Shown in pieces: positions 23,269-25,316 of a stretch of 25,316 nucleotides of DNA. Position 1 is the first letter of the stretch. Each line of letters opens with the position of its first letter. The notes beneath the pieces were generated by a model. The model was not told the DNA's origin, ran no database searches, and worked only from the letters and a program-made list of their open reading frames with translations. The position numbers were made by a program, and so were the translations under genes. This stretch comes from JACQKA01 sp964462785 (GTDB taxonomy: Bacteria > Patescibacteriota > Minisyncoccia > Phycocordibacterales > UBA2100), in contig CAYWZA010000016.1 in NCBI GenBank assembly GCA_964462785.1, positions 1 through 25,316 on the forward strand. The letters run 5' to 3'.

Positions 23269-23605
23269 TCCGCGGTAGCTCAGCTGGTAGAGCGCCTCGC
23301 TGTCGAAGGCAGCATTATGTAGAAATACATAATTGAAAAAATAAGGTGAATTCGGGGAAACCCCACCCTAGGAGAAATCCGAGGAGGGCAATCCCGAGCC
23401 AAGCCCGCTCGAAAGAGTAGGAAGGTGTAGAGACTATCCCGAAAGGGAGTACTCCATGAGATGGCGAAGGCGCCATTTCGCGGGGGAAGCGCCTTGCATC
23501 CTCAGACATCAATACGATGTACGGATGATGATATAGTCCATTCCACTCGTAATAGTGGGCCAAAATGTAACGAGGATGTCCTTGGTTCGAGTCCAAGCCG
23601 CGGAG
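23269..23605 (+). tRNA. tRNA-Asn(GUU) interrupted by an intron
   Basis: Exon 1 is 23269-23303 and exon 2 is 23568-23605. Joined, they form a regular cloverleaf: acceptor TCCGCGG (23269-23275) with CCGCGGA (23598-23604), D-arm GCTC/GAGC, anticodon stem CCTCG (23295-23299) with CGAGG (23571-23575), loop CTGTTAA, variable ATGTC and T-arm CTTGG-TTCGAGT-CCAAG. The anticodon is GTT and the discriminator is G (23605), both typical of Asn. The 3' CCA is not encoded and must be added. The split is after the second anticodon base (U35). Confidence 0.93.
23304..23567 (+). other. Group I intron (IC3-like) in the tRNA-Asn anticodon
   Basis: The 264-nt intron begins after U23303 and ends with G23567. P1 pairs GCTGT (23299-23303) with GCAGC (23309-23313), placing a U-G wobble at the 5' splice site. 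P2 is an 8-bp stem (23314-23321 with 23326-23333) capped by GAAA. Core strings GGCAATCCCGAGCCAAGC (23387-23404) and GGTGTAGAGACTAT (23424-23437) match the catalytic core known from bacterial tRNA introns of subgroup IC3. Further GAAA tetraloops cap stems at 23411-23414 and 23441-23444, and a P9-like hairpin lies at 23461-23476. No homing endonuclease is encoded. Confidence 0.9.
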
Positions 23606-23656
23606 CAAACATATTCAAAGCCACGTTTCCGAACGCCCGAATGGATGGTTCGAGTC
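23583..23656 (+). repeat. 11-nt direct repeat of the tRNA T-arm downstream of the tRNA
   Basis: TGGTTCGAGTC occurs in the tRNA T-arm (23583-23593) and again at 23646-23656, 63 nt further on, where no tRNA can be folded. It may be the trace of a past integration at the tRNA 3' end or a tRNA remnant. The rest of 23606-23718 shows no gene. Confidence 0.4.
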
Positions 23657-23718
23657 TAGTTTTTCAAGTAACTCGTTCCACTAGTTTGGGCCGGTTGGAT
23701 CTGCATTACCGTGCCAAG

Positions 23719-24200
23719 CTATTTCACCTCCCCTATAAGGGGAATCCCGATGCGCTTTCGCTTCGTTTCCCCCTTGAGAATAAGGTGTCTACGCCCTGGT
23801 GGTGCAGCCCGTGCGTCTTGATGATTCCCCCGTGTCTGCGCCAATAGACTACTCCCTAGAAAAACAGAGTGCTTGCCGTACTTCGCTGCCATCTGGTCTA
23901 CGTATTCGTAAATCTTATACAACTTAGCCGTTGCTTCCACCTCACCGAACAGGTCCGGCTGATTGAGCTCCGGCTCCAAGTGAACGAGTACGACACCGGT
24001 CGCTCTGTACAGCGTGCGGGAGCGGAACACTTTTTCAAATGGCTCTCGCAGGGCATGCACGATGGCGTGTGGCAAAGATGTTGCCCGTTCTAGCTTGACC
24101 TCCATTCCTTGATAGCGGAAATCATTCGTCTTGATGAATGCGAATACCTCGGCCGACGCCTGCTTGTACCGACGAGACTTGATGCAGGCGTTCTCTTGTA
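23719..24200 (-). pseudogene. 3' remnant of a Y-family DNA polymerase gene (dinB/umuC type)
   Basis: An open frame from about 24200 down to 23719 encodes the C-terminal part of a DinB/UmuC protein. It begins near ENACIKSRRYKQASAEVF, runs through AFIKTNDFRYQG and LYRATGVVLVHLEPE to QPDLFGE, and ends with KRKRIGIPLIGEVK. This corresponds to the little-finger domain and tail. The palm, fingers and thumb, including the catalytic acidic residues, are missing: upstream the frame runs into the HxlR gene read in another frame. An ATG at 24103-24105 could give 128 residues, but that product could not be a polymerase. The break lies at the edge of the HxlR/LUD pair, which points to a recombination or insertion event. 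Confidence 0.8.
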
Positions 24201-24215
24201 TGGGGTGGATTTTAG

Positions 24216-24509
24216 CTAGAGATACACTTTTTGATACCGCATCATCGCTTTTTCAACGGCTTTCAATCCTTTTCCGCGTGCAGTGGCAGTGTAGAGACCT
24301 CTTTTGTCTTTTGCGACCATTTTTTCTTCCATCAGTTTTGTGAGCTTGAGGGTGAGCGTCCGAGTAGAAATGCCGTCCAGCGCTCGTTCAAGGTCGCAAA
24401 AGCCTAAAGGCTTCTTAATGAGGTGATGCATGATCAGCATCGTCCACGTGTCAGACAGCACCTGGGCCACCTTCGTTATCGGGCACTCTTGGGTTGGCTC
24501 CTTTTTCAT
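24216..24509 (-). CDS. HxlR-family winged-helix transcriptional regulator
   Basis: This 97-residue regulator has the HxlR pattern: an N-terminal Cys at the family position (ECPITKVAQVL), then SDTWTMLIMHHLIKKPLGFCDLE, the recognition helix region ISTRTLTLKLTKLMEEKMV and the wing (KDKRGLYTATARGKGL). HxlR proteins are dimeric, often redox- or electrophile-responsive through that Cys. The gene is divergent from the LUD-domain gene, and the 129-nt gap holds two near-identical dyads, so it probably represses itself and its neighbour. An extended -10 (TGCTATAGT) lies 9 nt before the ATG. Confidence 0.93.
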   Translation of the reverse strand: MKKEPTQECPITKVAQVLSDTWTMLIMHHLIKKPLGFCDLERALDGISTRTLTLKLTKLMEEKMVAKDKRGLYTATARGKGLKAVEKAMMRYQKVYL

Positions 24510-24524
24510 GACAACGACACTATA
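24510..24524 (-). promoter_or_regulatory. Extended -10 promoter of the HxlR gene
   Basis: On the minus strand TGCTATAGT (hexamer 24519-24524) is followed by 9 nt and the ATG. Its -35 region would fall at about 24542-24547, inside operator-like site 1. Confidence 0.6.
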
Positions 24525-24538
24525 GCAAATAAAAAGTC

Positions 24539-24556
24539 ACTTTACAATGTACAGTA
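24539..24556. promoter_or_regulatory. Operator-like site 1 (HxlR)
   Basis: ACTTTACAATGTACAGTA is an imperfect dyad that matches site 2 at 16 of 18 positions. It overlaps the expected -35 of the HxlR promoter. Confidence 0.65.
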
Positions 24557-24579
24557 TATGTTTCGCAACATGGTGAGAT

Positions 24580-24597
24580 ACTTTACAAAGTAAAGTA
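24580..24597. promoter_or_regulatory. Operator-like site 2 (HxlR)
   Basis: ACTTTACAAAGTAAAGTA contains a perfect dyad TACTTTA-N5-TAAAGTA when base 24579 is included. It starts 41 nt after site 1, near four helical turns, and overlaps the likely -35 of the LUD gene (possible -10 TATATC at 24615-24620). Confidence 0.7.
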
Positions 24598-24638
24598 CTG
24601 TACTACACTCCCTGTATATCAGCTCATTATTTTATCGT

Positions 24639-25256
24639 ATGGATCATAAAACCATTGCCTCGTCCGAAACTATTGAGAAGACCGTTGTTGCCCTCACGAA
24701 GCGTAATTTCGACCCAATCGTTGTGGCCTCAGAAGCGGAGGCGCTCACAAAGATACAGGAGCTCATCCCCGACGGTGTCTCGGTCATGAACGGTGCATCT
24801 GAGACGCTTCAGCAGATCGGATACATCGACCTATTGAAAAGCAGCAAGCACCCATGGCGCAACCTCCACGAAGCAATCCTTGCAGAAAAGGACATGACGA
24901 AGCAGGGGCAACTCCGCCGCGAGGCAGTGCTTTCTGACTTTTATCTGGGTAGTGTCCATGCGCTTACAGAGGAAGGTGAGCTGATAATCTCATCCAATAC
25001 CGGCAGCCAGCTTCCCCACCTCGCATTTACATCGCCCAACCTAGTACTGGTCGTCGGCGCAAACAAGATCGTACCCGGTCTAGCTGAGGGGTTTCAGCGA
25101 ATACACGAATACGTCATACCACTCGAAGACGCTCGCATGAAAACGGTGTACGGAGTCGGGACAGCACATAACAAAACTCTTATCCTTCGGGGCGAGAACC
25201 CGATAATGGGTCGTAAGGTTTATGTCATCATTGTAAATAAAAGCCTCGGCTTCTAG
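24639..25256 (+). CDS. LUD-domain (LutC/YkgG-like, DUF162) protein
   Basis: This 205-residue protein has the LUD fold seen in LutB/LutC of lactate utilisation: an N-terminal helical segment, DGVSVMNGASETLQQIGYID, a middle RREAVLSDFYLGSVHALTEEGELI, then SSNTGSQLPHLAF, LVLVVGANKIVPGLAEGFQRI and the terminal GRKVYVIIVNKSLGF. Free-standing LUD proteins are common and their reaction is often unknown. No lutA or lutB is nearby, so lactate oxidation cannot be assumed. It is paired with a divergent HxlR regulator. The ATG has no Shine-Dalgarno; AT-rich TATTTT lies 5 nt upstream. The remaining 60 nt of the window show no gene or terminator. Confidence 0.92.
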   Translation: MDHKTIASSETIEKTVVALTKRNFDPIVVASEAEALTKIQELIPDGVSVMNGASETLQQIGYIDLLKSSKHPWRNLHEAILAEKDMTKQGQLRREAVLSDFYLGSVHALTEEGELIISSNTGSQLPHLAFTSPNLVLVVGANKIVPGLAEGFQRIHEYVIPLEDARMKTVYGVGTAHNKTLILRGENPIMGRKVYVIIVNKSLGF

Positions 25257-25316
25257 TCGTACTGTGTACTTCCCCCATTTCTTTGAACACTGAACTTGTG
25301 TAGTTAATGATGCCGT

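Noticed and set aside
23269..23340. A tRNA-Asp(GTC) reading of the 5' half of the tRNA gene
   Set aside because: The contiguous sequence lacks the 3' half of the anticodon stem and the T-arm. Joining at U23303 and T23568 gives a complete tRNA-Asn, so the apparent GTC anticodon is created by the first intron base.
23315..23608. 97-residue minus-strand frame across the intron
   Set aside because: It is antisense to the ribozyme core and the tRNA exon, with no promoter or Shine-Dalgarno, and the sequence is fully explained by RNA structure.
23636..23672. A second tRNA fragment or terminator after tRNA-Asn
   Set aside because: GGTTCGAGTC resembles a T-loop, but the flanking bases do not pair as a T-stem and no acceptor or anticodon arm can be built. 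The following TTTTT is not preceded by a stable GC stem.

Overview
The window looks like a chromosomal segment of a Patescibacteria (CPR) bacterium, probably of the Parcubacteria/Paceibacteria lineage. The placement is inferred from gene style: compact, often minimal versions of housekeeping proteins (a 416-residue ProRS without an editing insertion, an 82-residue MreD, a HolB without a P-loop, a PriA-like protein that has lost its ATPase motifs), a tRNA interrupted by a self-splicing intron, very short intergenic gaps and about 50% GC. TGA is used as a normal stop, so the code is the standard one (not the Gracilibacteria/Absconditabacteria code). No 16S or marker tree could be run, so the placement is provisional.

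Layout. 1-165: AT-rich non-coding DNA with a perfect 22-bp inverted repeat below greA. 166-4600 (minus): a cell-wall elongation cluster read mreB, mreC, mreD, mrdA (PBP2), then greA; proS (4616-5866) lies just upstream. 5900-6370: a stand-alone small gene with its own promoter, leader and terminator. 6385-8737 (minus): rseP, frr and holB. 8761-10031 (minus): a second mreB paralogue with a small membrane-protein gene behind it. 10079-10981 (minus) corA, divergent from 11038-14362 (plus) priA-like, def and fmt. 14351-14892: a second stand-alone small gene with promoter and terminator. 14882-16265 (minus): a small membrane protein, hpf, DUF167 and a multi-pass membrane protein. 16397-22326 (minus): a copper/redox module read as thioredoxin-like protein, CcdA/DsbD-type protein fused to a His/Met-rich stretch and two beta domains, cupredoxin, CopA ATPase and CopZ-like chaperone. 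22548-23141 (minus): a PEBP-family protein. 23269-23605: tRNA-Asn(GUU) split by a 264-nt group I intron. 23719-25256: a broken dinB/umuC 3' part and a divergent HxlR regulator / LUD-domain pair with two near-identical operator-like sites between them.

Two start modes are visible. At about a dozen genes a -10 hexamer (TATAAT/TATACT/TATAGT-like) ends exactly 6-8 nt before the ATG with no Shine-Dalgarno, so transcription should begin at or within a base or two of the start codon (leaderless mRNA). In contrast, genes inside operons and two orphan small genes have clear Shine-Dalgarno sequences (AGGAGG, GGAGG, AGGTGG, GGGAGA), and the orphans also have -35 boxes, leader hairpins and rho-independent terminators.

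The most distinctive content is the copper module with its fused DsbD/His-rich/beta-domain protein, the intron inside the tRNA-Asn anticodon, the systematic leaderless promoter geometry, and the ATPase-dead PriA-like protein.
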